From NCBI RefSeq assembly GCF_018383585.1, contig NZ_JAHAMK010000006.1, forward strand, positions 58,006 to 90,785: a stretch of DNA of 32,780 bases, written 5' to 3'. A model generated the notes under the pieces. The model was not told the DNA's origin. It did not search any database and saw only the letters and a program-made list of their open reading frames with translations. The position numbers and the translations under genes are program-made. The DNA is from Microvirga sp. 3-52. Its GTDB lineage: Bacteria; Pseudomonadota; Alphaproteobacteria; Rhizobiales; Beijerinckiaceae. Positions 6,766 through 14,786 of the stretch are shown here, piece after piece. Position 1 is the stretch's first letter. Every line of letters begins with the position of its first letter.

Positions 6766-9000
6766 TCACGCATTGACCGGCGCAAGCCTCCGCCCCCTGG
6801 CAATCAATCGTCTGATCCGCTGCTGCTTGCGCAGGCGGGAGGAGGCCAGCAGCATCTGGCCGGCCCAGCGATAGACGTTGCGTTCCTTGACCTGATCGCG
6901 CATCAGCCGCATCCGCTCGCGCTGCTCGTTCTGCGGCATGGTCAGCGCGCGGTTGATGGCCTCGCCCATGGCATGGGCATTGTAGGGATTGACGATCAGC
7001 GCCTCGGACAGCTCGCGGGACGCGCCCGCGAAGGCCGAGAGGATGAGCACGCCCTGCTCGTCGTCCCGTGCCGCCACGAACTCCTTGGCGACGAGATTCA
7101 TGCCGTCGTGCAAGCTCGACACGATGCACAGGTCCGCGGCACGGAAGAGCTCGAAAACTTCGTCGGGCTCGTGATGACGGATGAGGAGCCTGATGGGCTC
7201 GTAGCCGTCACCGCCGTATTTTTCGTTTATGTCACGGGCCAGAGCCTCGGCCTCCTCCTGAAGCAGGCGGTAATTGGCGAGCTTGCTGCGCGTCGGAGCA
7301 GCCACCTGAACGAAGGTGAAATTCCCTCTCCATTCAGGATGCTCGCCGATCAGCGCGTCGATGGCCTGCATGCGGTCGAGAATGCCCTTCGTGTAATCGA
7401 AGCGCTCGATGCCGACGCCGATGCGCATGTCCGGCGACAGCCCCAAACGCTCGCGCACGATCCTGCGGCACTCCTCGACGGGCTTCTGGCCCTCCATGGC
7501 GGTGGGCGGCCATTCGATGGAGATCGGATATGGACGAATCAGGGTTTCCTCGCCGCCGAAGAACACCGAATCCTTCTCCCGGTCGATGCGGCTTTCCACG
7601 TAGGAATCGACCGAGTCCAGGAAATTGTTGCAATGGGCCTGGGTGTGGAAGCCGAGGATCGAGGAGCCCAGCAGCCCGTCGATGATCTCTTCCCGCCAGG
7701 GGCAGATCCCGAAGGTCTCGGCATTGGGCCAGGGGATGTGCCAGAAGGTGACGATGGTCGCCCGGGGGAGCCGGTCGCGGATCATGCGCGGCAGCAGCGC
7801 GAAATGGTAATCCTGCACGAGGATGATCGGGTCCTCGCGCTTGGCCTCCGCCACGATCGCGTCGGCGAACTTCTCGTTGACGGACCGGTAGAGCTGCCAG
7901 TCCGCCTCCCGGAAGATCGGCCGCACGAAGGCGATGTGGCACAGGGGCCAAAGGCCCTCGTTCGCGGCGCCGTAATAATATCCGTCCTGCTCCTCGTCCG
8001 TGAGCCAGACGCGGCGCAGGGTATAGGAGGGGTGATTCGGAGGCACGGGCACCCGGTCATTGGCATCGACCGTGTCCCGGTCCGCCGTGCCGCTACCATG
8101 GGCGACCCAGGTGCCGCCGCAGGCGCGCACCACCGGCTCCAGCGCCGAGACGAGGCCGCTGGCCGGGATCTGCAGGGAAATCTCGCCGCTGTCGGTGCGG
8201 TTGTGGATGTAGGGCTCGCGGTTCGAGACCACGATCACCTCCGAGCCCGACAGTTCGTTGGACAAGGCGGCCCTCAGGGTCTCCGGGCTCCAATCCGTAT
8301 GCGCCGCATCGATGGTCCGGCGCGAGGCTTCGAGTTCCTGGAGGACGTCGCGGATTTCCTGACCCAACGGAATGATGTTCTCCTCCGCCGGCGGATTGGC
8401 ATTGCCCTTGCGGGCGCTCTCGAGAGCCTGCCGGATGGACGCGAGCCACCGGCGCATGATGATGGCCGCGATCATGGCGGCAAGCGCCGCAGCCCCGAAG
8501 GCAACGCCCGCCAAGGCGAGGAAGAGATAGTTTCTCGCCTCCCCGCCGCGCTGGTCGGCATAGCTCAGGTCGTGCAGGACCACGAGATGCCCCACCCGCC
8601 CGCCGGCACTCAGGGGAAAGGAGCTGACCAGGACGTTGTGATCCTGGTTCCTGACGACCGAGAAGCTTTCCGCGTCGGACCGGGATGCCTCGGCACAGGA
8701 GAAGGACGGCGGCATATTGCTGGTGGGGAAGCGCAGTTCCTGCCCTTCGCAATAGCCGATGGCGAGCACCCGCTCGTCTGAGGCGATGCGCTCGAACAGG
8801 ATCCCGGCCTGCTGGGCGTCGTTGCGGGCCAGGAGGCCGCTGACCTGATCCCGGACGGAGTTGAACACGAGGCGCGATCGCAACTCGACGTCACGGCGCG
8901 TCCATTGCTCCACGAAGGACGTAGCAAAGGGCAGCACGGCCAGGATGACGATGGCCGCCACGAGCATTGCGATACCGCCAAAGCGGAAGATGATCCTCAA
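6766..9000 (-). CDS. otsA: Trehalose-6-phosphate synthase (GT20) with N-terminal membrane module
   Basis: Transfers glucose from UDP-glucose to glucose-6-phosphate. The GT20 domain fills about 253-744 with key segments intact: [14 protein letters not shown] (Asp of the acceptor site), WHIPWP (His), [11 protein letters not shown] (Arg and Lys that bind donor phosphates) and [12 protein letters not shown] (Asp, Glu). Classic OtsA is about 450-490 residues; here roughly 250 extra residues precede it: TM helix about 8-30, a probable extracytoplasmic segment 31-155, TM helix about 158-180, and a charged linker 181-250. The domain layout looks like a sensor fused to an enzyme. The chosen start is TTG at 8998-9000, with GAGGA 9-11 nt upstream; a later in-frame ATG would fall inside TM1. 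First gene of the otsA-otsB-GH15-glk cluster. Confidence 0.93.
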   Translation of the reverse strand: MRIIFRFGGIAMLVAAIVILAVLPFATSFVEQWTRRDVELRSRLVFNSVRDQVSGLLARNDAQQAGILFERIASDERVLAIGYCEGQELRFPTSNMPPSFSCAEASRSDAESFSVVRNQDHNVLVSSFPLSAGGRVGHLVVLHDLSYADQRGGEARNYLFLALAGVAFGAAALAAMIAAIIMRRWLASIRQALESARKGNANPPAEENIIPLGQEIRDVLQELEASRRTIDAAHTDWSPETLRAALSNELSGSEVIVVSNREPYIHNRTDSGEISLQIPASGLVSALEPVVRACGGTWVAHGSGTADRDTVDANDRVPVPPNHPSYTLRRVWLTDEEQDGYYYGAANEGLWPLCHIAFVRPIFREADWQLYRSVNEKFADAIVAEAKREDPIILVQDYHFALLPRMIRDRLPRATIVTFWHIPWPNAETFGICPWREEIIDGLLGSSILGFHTQAHCNNFLDSVDSYVESRIDREKDSVFFGGEETLIRPYPISIEWPPTAMEGQKPVEECRRIVRERLGLSPDMRIGVGIERFDYTKGILDRMQAIDALIGEHPEWRGNFTFVQVAAPTRSKLANYRLLQEEAEALARDINEKYGGDGYEPIRLLIRHHEPDEVFELFRAADLCIVSSLHDGMNLVAKEFVAARDDEQGVLILSAFAGASRELSEALIVNPYNAHAMGEAINRALTMPQNEQRERMRLMRDQVKERNVYRWAGQMLLASSRLRKQQRIRRLIARGRRLAPVNA

Positions 9001-9183
9001 AACGCTAAGTTCCTCAAGAAAACCAACACTGCGATCGAAGCGGGCCGGTCCAGCCTTGCAGCAGCACCTTGGGCTTTGTCTTCGATCGAGGGCTGCAGGA
9101 GAGCACAGCCTCCGCCCTGTTATGGGCTTGCGTGCGGAACTTTCCAGGCTTGACCGGACCTTGACCGCAGCCTTCGGGAGGAT

Positions 9184-9223
9184 TCAAACAAAAACCGCGG
9201 CCGAGGCTCATTGCCCCGACCGC
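9184..9223 (-). terminator. Rho-independent terminator of the type I secretion operon
   Basis: On the minus strand, GCGGTCGGGGC (9223-9213) pairs with GCCTCGGCCGC (9207-9197) with two non-Watson-Crick positions, followed by GTTTTTGTTT. It lies about 27 nt after the HlyD-family stop codon. It separates the secretion operon from otsA, so otsA probably has its own promoter in 9001-9180; none was recognisable. Confidence 0.75.
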
Positions 9224-9250
9224 AGCTCATTGCAACCCAGAGAGGAAAGC

Positions 9251-10573
9251 CTAGTGCTCGCGGAACGCGCGGGCGATCTGCTCCTGCATGGGCTTGAAGA
9301 AATATTCGAACGGGGTGCGCTGGTTCACCTCGACGAACACCTCGGCCTGCATGCCGGCGATCAGGTGCAGGTTTTCCAGCTTCTTGATCTCGTCCTGGGG
9401 CAGCTCGACCCGGATCGTGTAGAAGGTCGCGCCGGTCTGCTGATCCCGCGACACGTCCGCCGAGATCCGGCTCACGGTGCCGTGCAGGTCCGGGACCATG
9501 CGTGCGTTGGCGGCATGGACTTTCACGGTCGCCTTCTGGCCGAACTTCACCTGATCGATCTCGTTGGGCAGAACCTTGGCCTCGAGCTCGAGCTTGTCGT
9601 TCACCGGAACGATGTTCATCACCGGCTCGGCCGGAGAGATCACGCCGCCGATCGTGTGGACGTTCAGCTGGTGGACATAGCCGTCGCTGGGAGCGCGGAT
9701 GTCGATGCGCTTCAGCTGATCCTCGGCCGCCACGCGCCGCTCGGTATATTCCGCGATCTTGCCCTGGATCTCGCGCAGCTCCTGCATCGCTTCGGCGCGC
9801 ATCTGCTCGTCGATCTGGATGATCTGGAACTGGGTCTCGGCAATGCGGCTCTCGGCCTGGGCGACGGATGCGATGAGCTGGCCGCGCTGGCCCTCGATGC
9901 TCGCGGCGTCGCGCTCGAGGGCGTTCAACCGCGTGATCGGCACCAGGTTGCGATCATAGAGGTCGCGGACGCCCTTCAGCTCCGCCACGATCAGCTCGGC
10001 CTCGCGGGCCTTCGCATTCTGCTGAGCCTTCAGTCCCACGATTTCGTCCTGGGACTGGGCGATGCGCTTCCGGAGCTGGTCCTTCTGCGCGTCGCGGGAG
10101 GCGTTGCGCGCCGTGAACAGCGTGCGCTCGGAGGACATGATCTTCGCCACGGCCGGTTCATTGAGCCGGCTGGCGAATTCCTCGGGCGTCTTGACCTCCG
10201 ACGAACCGTCGCGCTCCGCCTCCAGGCGAGCCTGGCGGCCGATATACTCGTCGAGCTGCTTGGAGACGACCTGCATGTTGGCGCGCGTCATCGTCTCGTC
10301 CAGGCGGACCAGGAGATCGCCCTGGGAAACGCGATCGCCTTCCTTGACCTTCAGCTCGCCGACGATGCCGCCGGTCGAGTGCTGGATCTTCTTGACGCTG
10401 GTATCGACCACGAACTGACCGCCGGCCACGACGGCGCCGGACAGGGTCGAGGTCGCCGCCCAGAGGCCGATCGTTCCGCCGAAGAGGGCGATCATGGCCA
10501 CGCCACCGATGGTCGACTGACGCAGGATCCGCTGGTGAACGGAAGGCTTTTGGGGAGCTTGAATGACCAACAT
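9251..10573 (-). CDS. Type I secretion periplasmic adaptor (HlyD/PrtE family)
   Basis: Membrane fusion protein that links an inner-membrane ABC exporter to an outer-membrane TolC-type channel. 440 residues: a short cytosolic N-terminus, one TM helix at about 21-43 (IGGVAMIALFGGTIGLWAAT), a beta/lipoyl half-motif (KIQHSTGGIVGELKVKEGDRV), a long alpha-helical hairpin rich in A/E/Q/R (about 95-290), then the second lipoyl half and barrel (IRAPSDGYVHQL onward). Length and order match PrtE/HlyD adaptors. Its ATG directly follows the TAA of the ABC gene (zero spacing), so the two are translationally coupled. No TolC homologue or repeat-rich substrate gene lies within this window. Confidence 0.92.
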   Translation of the reverse strand: MLVIQAPQKPSVHQRILRQSTIGGVAMIALFGGTIGLWAATSTLSGAVVAGGQFVVDTSVKKIQHSTGGIVGELKVKEGDRVSQGDLLVRLDETMTRANMQVVSKQLDEYIGRQARLEAERDGSSEVKTPEEFASRLNEPAVAKIMSSERTLFTARNASRDAQKDQLRKRIAQSQDEIVGLKAQQNAKAREAELIVAELKGVRDLYDRNLVPITRLNALERDAASIEGQRGQLIASVAQAESRIAETQFQIIQIDEQMRAEAMQELREIQGKIAEYTERRVAAEDQLKRIDIRAPSDGYVHQLNVHTIGGVISPAEPVMNIVPVNDKLELEAKVLPNEIDQVKFGQKATVKVHAANARMVPDLHGTVSRISADVSRDQQTGATFYTIRVELPQDEIKKLENLHLIAGMQAEVFVEVNQRTPFEYFFKPMQEQIARAFREH

Positions 10574-12349
10574 TTAACCAACCTCTCGCAGGTTCGCAGC
10601 CTGAGCTGCCGGCGCCTGCTGCGGCCGCACCGGTGCCGGTGCCGGCGTCGCATTGCGTTTCATGACGGACTGCAGAACCTCGTCGCGCGGTCCCATGGCC
10701 TTGATCCGGCCCTCTTCCATGATGGCGACCTGATCGACCTGGCCGAGAGCGGCCGGACGGTGCGTGATGACGATGACGACGCCGCCGCGCTTGCGCACCG
10801 CCAGAATGGCCTGGTTCAGGGCCTCGTCGCCGGCGCCGTCGAGGCTGGCATTCGGCTCGTCGAGGACGACCAGGAACGGGTTGCCGTAGAGAGCGCGGGC
10901 GAGGGCCACGCGCTGGCGCTGACCACCCGACAGGGAAGCCCCGCCCTCGCCGATCCGGGTATCGTAGCCGTCGGGCAGGTTGAGGACGAGCTCATGCGCT
11001 CCGGCCGTCTGCGCCGCGCCGATCACGTCCTCGGGCTTGGCGTTCGGCTGGAAGCGGGAGATGTTCTCGGCGATCGTGCCTTCAAACAGCTCCACGTCCT
11101 GCGGCAGGTAACCCACGTGGCGGCCGAGCGAATCCGGCTCCCACTGGTCGAGAGCCGCGCCGTCGAGGCGGATTTCGCCGCGCAGGGTCGGCCACACGCC
11201 GACAAGGGCGCGGGCAAGGGTCGACTTGCCCGAGGCGCTGGGACCGATGAGCCCGAGGCCCTGGCCGGCCTGGAGCTGGAGCGAGGCGGCCTGGACGATC
11301 GGTAGGGAGGCGCCGGGAGCGCCGACATAGACCTCTTCCACCGACAGGGCGGATTTCGGCGCGGGCAGCGGCATGCGCTGGCCCTGAGCCGGCACGAGGT
11401 TCATGATGTGCTGGAGGCGGCGATAGGCCTGACGGGAGGCCGTGAAGCCCTTCCAGTGCGCGACGGCGATTTCGATCGGGGCGAGCGCACGGGACATCAG
11501 GATCGAGCCGGCGATCATCAGGCCGCCCGACATCTGGCCCTGGATCACATAATAGGCGCCGAGGCCCAGAATGGCCGACTGGAGCACCATGCGGAAGACC
11601 TTGGCGAAGGCGCTGATGCCGGCCGAGGACTCGCTGGCGACCAAGCCGTCGTTGACGTGACGGACATGCACCTCGTCGTAGCGCTTGGCCAGGAAGCCCA
11701 GCATGCCGTTCGCACGGATGGTCTCCGCATTGCGGCGGCTGGTCTCGGCCATGGCATGACGCTCGGCGCCGCTCTTGGTCACCTCATAGGAGGGGGCCTT
11801 GCTCTTGGCGTCCGTGTAGAGGGTCAGGATGATGATCACCACGCCGCCCACCACCGACATCACCCCGATGCCGGGATGGATCATGAAGCAGCCGATGAGG
11901 AAGATCGGCATGAAGGGCATGTCGAACAGGGCCGTGGGGCCCAGGCTCGAGAGGAAGCCGCGGATCGTATCCAGATCGCGGATCGGCTGCATGCTCTCTG
12001 CCTGCTTGGCGCCCTTGAGCGGCATCGTGGCCACGAGATCGAAGACCCGGTGCGAGAGCAGCTCGTCGAAGCGGGCGCCGATGCGCGCCAGCATGCGTCC
12101 CCGCAGCATGTCGAGGCCGCCGGAGAGCGCGAACGCCGCAAGCGTGATCAGGGAGAGGCCGATCAGGGTCGGGATGCTCCGGCTGGACAGCACCCGGTCA
12201 TAGACCTGGAGCATGTAGATGGAGCCCGTGAGAGCCAGAAGGTTGACCACCGCGGAGAATACGGCGACCCCGGTAAAAGAGGGAAGGCAGGACTTCAGAG
12301 CGTCTTGGACCTCTGTGCTTTCTTCCCGATTTCTCGATGCCTGCTTCAT
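10574..12349 (-). CDS. Type I secretion ABC transporter, permease-ATPase (PrtD-like)
   Basis: A half-size ABC exporter with fused membrane and ATPase domains, 591 residues. The membrane domain covers about 20-310 (hydrophobic segments near 25-50, 60-80, 140-175 and 255-285). The ATPase follows: Walker A GPSASGKS (369-376), Q-loop near YLPQDVELF, signature LSGGQRQR (473-480), Walker B LVVLDEP (493-499) and H-loop VITHRP. There is no N-terminal C39 peptidase, so the substrate would carry an uncleaved C-terminal signal, as for RTX-type proteins. ATG 12347-12349 follows GGAAAG. The C-terminus is rich in Pro/Ala. It probably forms a transporter with the adaptor encoded next; the cargo must be encoded elsewhere. 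Confidence 0.93.
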   Translation of the reverse strand: MKQASRNREESTEVQDALKSCLPSFTGVAVFSAVVNLLALTGSIYMLQVYDRVLSSRSIPTLIGLSLITLAAFALSGGLDMLRGRMLARIGARFDELLSHRVFDLVATMPLKGAKQAESMQPIRDLDTIRGFLSSLGPTALFDMPFMPIFLIGCFMIHPGIGVMSVVGGVVIIILTLYTDAKSKAPSYEVTKSGAERHAMAETSRRNAETIRANGMLGFLAKRYDEVHVRHVNDGLVASESSAGISAFAKVFRMVLQSAILGLGAYYVIQGQMSGGLMIAGSILMSRALAPIEIAVAHWKGFTASRQAYRRLQHIMNLVPAQGQRMPLPAPKSALSVEEVYVGAPGASLPIVQAASLQLQAGQGLGLIGPSASGKSTLARALVGVWPTLRGEIRLDGAALDQWEPDSLGRHVGYLPQDVELFEGTIAENISRFQPNAKPEDVIGAAQTAGAHELVLNLPDGYDTRIGEGGASLSGGQRQRVALARALYGNPFLVVLDEPNASLDGAGDEALNQAILAVRKRGGVVIVITHRPAALGQVDQVAIMEEGRIKAMGPRDEVLQSVMKRNATPAPAPVRPQQAPAAQAANLREVG

Positions 12350-12422
12350 GTCTTCTTTCCATAGACCGGCCAGTCACCCGGCGCCGTCGTGGTTGTGGAG
12401 CCACTGTGCAAGGTTATACCTT

Positions 12423-12456
12423 ATCACAATGATTGCCATCTGGCGATGGCTGTGAT
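12423..12456. promoter_or_regulatory. Two-tier inverted repeat (ATCACA / GCCATC)
   Basis: GCCATC-tggc-GATGGC (12435-12450) is a perfect hairpin, enclosed by ATCACA (12423-12428) and TGTGAT (12451-12456) with a 6-nt bulge on the left. It has no T-tract. It is 74-107 bp upstream of the ABC transporter start. It could be an operator or a leader hairpin; nothing in sequence decides which. Confidence 0.4.
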
Positions 12457-12633
12457 GACGGGGTCGTGGCCCCACAAGAGTATCTCGTTATAGTTAGGCC
12501 CGGAAGGCCATGTTTCTCAGCACTCTTATGGGTATCGAGATGCCCCTAAGATGGTCGCTTTCCGTTACGCCACCTTTTGTAACCCTATTATATGTAACTA
12601 TGTCAACAAAAAGTTCTAAATATCTGTGCGATT

Positions 12634-12671
12634 TTACGTTCCTCCCCATTCGGAGAGGGCATGTAACGTAA
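12634..12671. promoter_or_regulatory. Long dyad TTACGTT...AACGTAA upstream of membrane protein
   Basis: TTACGTT (12634-12640) and AACGTAA (12665-12671) are exact inverted repeats. Between them CCTCCCC (12641-12647) and GGAGAGG (12652-12658) pair with one mismatch around ATTC. The dyad lies 75-112 bp before the start at 12747. An operator or transcript hairpin is plausible. Confidence 0.4.
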
Positions 12672-12746
12672 GCGCTCAACTCTAAAGATAACGCTTTGGT
12701 AAATTTTTACGGTTAATGGTCTCTGACCTGGAAATGAGGTCGGAAT

Positions 12747-13598
12747 ATGGACATCAACATACCTTCTCGGGATCGCGCCGAAGCGGCGAAACAGATCGCT
12801 GAATCGTCCAAAACCGCCGTCCAGATCGACCCGACGGCCAGCGCCGCTCTCGAGGAGGCCATCAAGAGCGCGAGGCCTGGCCTGAAGCCGGCGCCCTCTT
12901 CCGAAGTGGCCGCAGATGAGCGCATTGCAACCGGCCGCCGGGCTTTCCCCACCAAGTTCCTGAGCCAAGCCGCCGCGGCCCTGCTCCTCGTCGGGGCCGG
13001 CTGGTCCGCCTCCTACATGGGAACACTGGCCAACAAGGATGCCATCCATCGTCTGGAGGCCGAGACGGTCCGCAGCCGGGAGATCCTCGCCCGGCTGAGC
13101 ACCGACCTTGATGCGCTCCGGGACACGGTGGCGGCGTCCAAGGACATCGAGCACACCGCGTCCACTTCTTCGGCCTCCGAACAGACGAGGCTGACGGAGA
13201 AGGTCGAACGCCTTGCGATCTCGCTGCAGGAGCCGGGCAAGAAGTTCTCCGCACTCGAGGGTCGACTCGACCGGATGGAGAGCCAGATCATGACCACCCT
13301 GGCCGGGCTGAGCACGAAGCCTGTATCTTCATCCGCCCCTGCAGCGCCTCCCGCGACCGAGGCTGCGACCCGCGCGGAGGCCCCTGTTCCCAAGCCGGTG
13401 AAGGGCGAACCTGTGGACGGGTGGGTACTGCGCGAGGTCTATGACGGCGCGGCTCTCGTCGAGAACCGCAACCGCCGCCTCTACGAGGTCATGCCCGGAG
13501 GCATTCTTCCCGGAGTGGGCCGCATCGAAGGCATCGAGCGCCGCGGCGCCCGCTGGGTCGTGGTGACCGACAAGGGCTTCATCGGCACCTACCGTTAA
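12747..13598 (+). CDS. Single-pass membrane protein with coiled coil, function unknown
   Basis: 283 residues, family not recognised. The N-terminal 65 residues are charged and Ala-rich, probably cytosolic. One TM helix lies at about 72-92 (AAAALLLVGAGWSASYMG). Then comes a coiled-coil-like stretch with heptad-spaced Leu/Ala and many E/R/D (about 97-175), a Pro/Ala linker (about 185-215), and a compact C-terminal part rich in G/V/R (VLREVYDGAALVE, YEVMPGGILPGVGRIEGI). This resembles bitopic envelope proteins with a small periplasmic beta domain. GAGGT 6 nt before ATG supports the start. It diverges from the T1SS operon; a role in export is only a neighbourhood guess. Its TAA overlaps the TAA of the DUF2474 gene on the other strand. 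Confidence 0.8.
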   Translation: MDINIPSRDRAEAAKQIAESSKTAVQIDPTASAALEEAIKSARPGLKPAPSSEVAADERIATGRRAFPTKFLSQAAAALLLVGAGWSASYMGTLANKDAIHRLEAETVRSREILARLSTDLDALRDTVAASKDIEHTASTSSASEQTRLTEKVERLAISLQEPGKKFSALEGRLDRMESQIMTTLAGLSTKPVSSSAPAAPPATEAATRAEAPVPKPVKGEPVDGWVLREVYDGAALVENRNRRLYEVMPGGILPGVGRIEGIERRGARWVVVTDKGFIGTYR

Positions 13599-13726
13599 TG
13601 GGGAATGATGCTCCGCAAGCCATAGACGAGCCCCGCGAAGGCCGCGAGGCTCGCAATATACAGGAACACGAACCAGAGCAGGCGTTTCGAGCGCCGTTCC
13701 GGCGGGCGACGCGTTTCAGCCTGCAT
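13595..13726 (-). CDS. DUF2474-like small membrane protein of cytochrome bd oxidase
   Basis: 43 residues starting MQAETRRPPERRSKRLLWF: a basic N-terminus followed by one TM helix (about 18-38, FVFLYIASLAAFAGLVYGL). The position right after cydB, the length and the topology fit the DUF2474 family found in cyd operons, a presumed CydX-like accessory subunit. Its ATG overlaps the cydB stop (TGATG, sharing the A at 13726), indicating translational coupling. The stop TAA (13597-13595) overlaps the stop of the convergent + strand gene through a palindromic TTAA. Accessory function is inferred from family and context. Confidence 0.85.
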   Translation of the reverse strand: MQAETRRPPERRSKRLLWFVFLYIASLAAFAGLVYGLRSIIPH

Positions 13727-14775
13727 CAGTGATACCCGTAGCCGCCGCCGGAGATCTCGTCGGCCACCTTGCCGCGGAAGACGTAATAGGAATAGGCCGT
13801 GTAGGCGAAGGTGATCGGCAGCACGATCGCGAAGCCCACCAGCGCGAAGAGCTGGGAACTGACGGTGTTCGCCGTGTCCCAGATCGTGAGGTTGGGAGGA
13901 ACGATGTAGGGGAAGAGGCTGACCCCCAGGCCGAGATAGCCGAGCAGGAACAGGGCAATGGTCAGGAAGAACGGGCGGTAATGGCGCCCCTCCTCCAGGT
14001 CGCGGAAGAGCCTGTAGGCCACATAGGCCGTGACCAGAGGGATCGGCGCGAGGAAGACGATGTTGGGCCAGGAGAACCAGCGCGTTTCGATCTGCCTTTC
14101 CAGGAACGGCACCCACACCGATACGATGGCCATGGCCAGGATGGTGGCCAGGAGAAACCGCACCGCCATGCGGCGCGCCCAGATCTCCAGTTCACCTGTG
14201 GTCTTCATCACGCACCAGGTCGCACCGAGCAGCCCATAGCCGAAGATCAGGCTGATGCCGGTGAACACGCTGAACGGGGTCAGGAAATCGAAGGTGCCGC
14301 CGGTGAACTGGCGACCATCGGTGGCGAAGCCCTGTACGAAGGTGCCGAGCACCATGCCCTGGAAGAAGGTCGCCAGCAGAGAGCCGAAGAAGAAGGCGTT
14401 GTCCCACAAGAACTTCGAGCGCTCCGCCTTGAAGCGGAACTCGAAGGCGACGCCGCGAAAGATGAGGGCCACGAGCATGAAGATGATCGGCAGGTACAGG
14501 GCCGGCATCAGCACCGCATAGGCAATGTGGAAGACGGCGAAGAGGCCGCCGCCGCCGAGGATGAGCCATGTCTCGTTGCCGTCCCAGATCGGCGCGACCG
14601 AAAACATCATCCGGTCACGCCAGTTGTCGCTGCGGGCCGCCTTGAAAAGAATGCCGACGCCGAGATCGAAACCATCGGCGATCACGTACATGGCAACCGC
14701 CACGGCGATCAGCCCGGCCCAGATCAGCGGCAGCCAGAAGGCCAGTCCCTCGTATTCCATTCCGAAGCCGAACAT
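13726..14775 (-). CDS. cydB: Cytochrome bd-type quinol oxidase subunit II
   Basis: The second large subunit of a bd-type terminal oxidase, an inner-membrane protein of 349 residues. The N-terminal LIWAGLIAVAVAMYVIADGFDLGVGIL is the standard CydB first helix with the conserved D-G-F-D-L-G. It also shows PIWDGNETWLILGGGGLFAVF, typical of CydB, and about eight to nine hydrophobic segments. It starts 11 bp after the cydA stop and overlaps the DUF2474 gene. With the short-loop CydA this is likely the cyanide-insensitive (CioAB) type. Confidence 0.95.
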   Translation of the reverse strand: MFGFGMEYEGLAFWLPLIWAGLIAVAVAMYVIADGFDLGVGILFKAARSDNWRDRMMFSVAPIWDGNETWLILGGGGLFAVFHIAYAVLMPALYLPIIFMLVALIFRGVAFEFRFKAERSKFLWDNAFFFGSLLATFFQGMVLGTFVQGFATDGRQFTGGTFDFLTPFSVFTGISLIFGYGLLGATWCVMKTTGELEIWARRMAVRFLLATILAMAIVSVWVPFLERQIETRWFSWPNIVFLAPIPLVTAYVAYRLFRDLEEGRHYRPFFLTIALFLLGYLGLGVSLFPYIVPPNLTIWDTANTVSSQLFALVGFAIVLPITFAYTAYSYYVFRGKVADEISGGGYGYH

Positions 14776-14786
14776 GCTTGGCCCTC

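Larger units (their letters stand above)
12350..12746. other. AT-rich divergent intergenic region with several dyads
   Basis: About 400 bp separate the T1SS operon (-) from the unknown membrane protein (+). The part from about 12410 to 12720 is clearly richer in A/T than the flanking genes. No plausible gene was found. TATAAT occurs on the minus strand at 12592-12587, but its best-spaced -35 is poor; a minus-strand TTGACA at 12606-12601 lies only 8 bp from it. Two dyads are listed separately. The region most likely holds promoters for both sides and binding sites for regulators. Confidence 0.6.

Noticed and set aside
9001..9015. GGAAC near CGTT upstream of otsA, as in a general stress (EcfG) promoter
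   Set aside because: The spacing is only about 5 nt, whereas EcfG elements are 16-17 nt apart, and the GGA lies in the RBS of otsA.
8861..11305. 814-codon + strand ORF across otsA, HlyD and ABC genes
   Set aside because: It runs antisense to three well-identified genes and across a terminator; no domain is visible.
12587..12606. TTGACA and TATAAT on the minus strand
   Set aside because: They are only 8 bp apart, so they cannot be one sigma-70 promoter; each alone has a poor partner.
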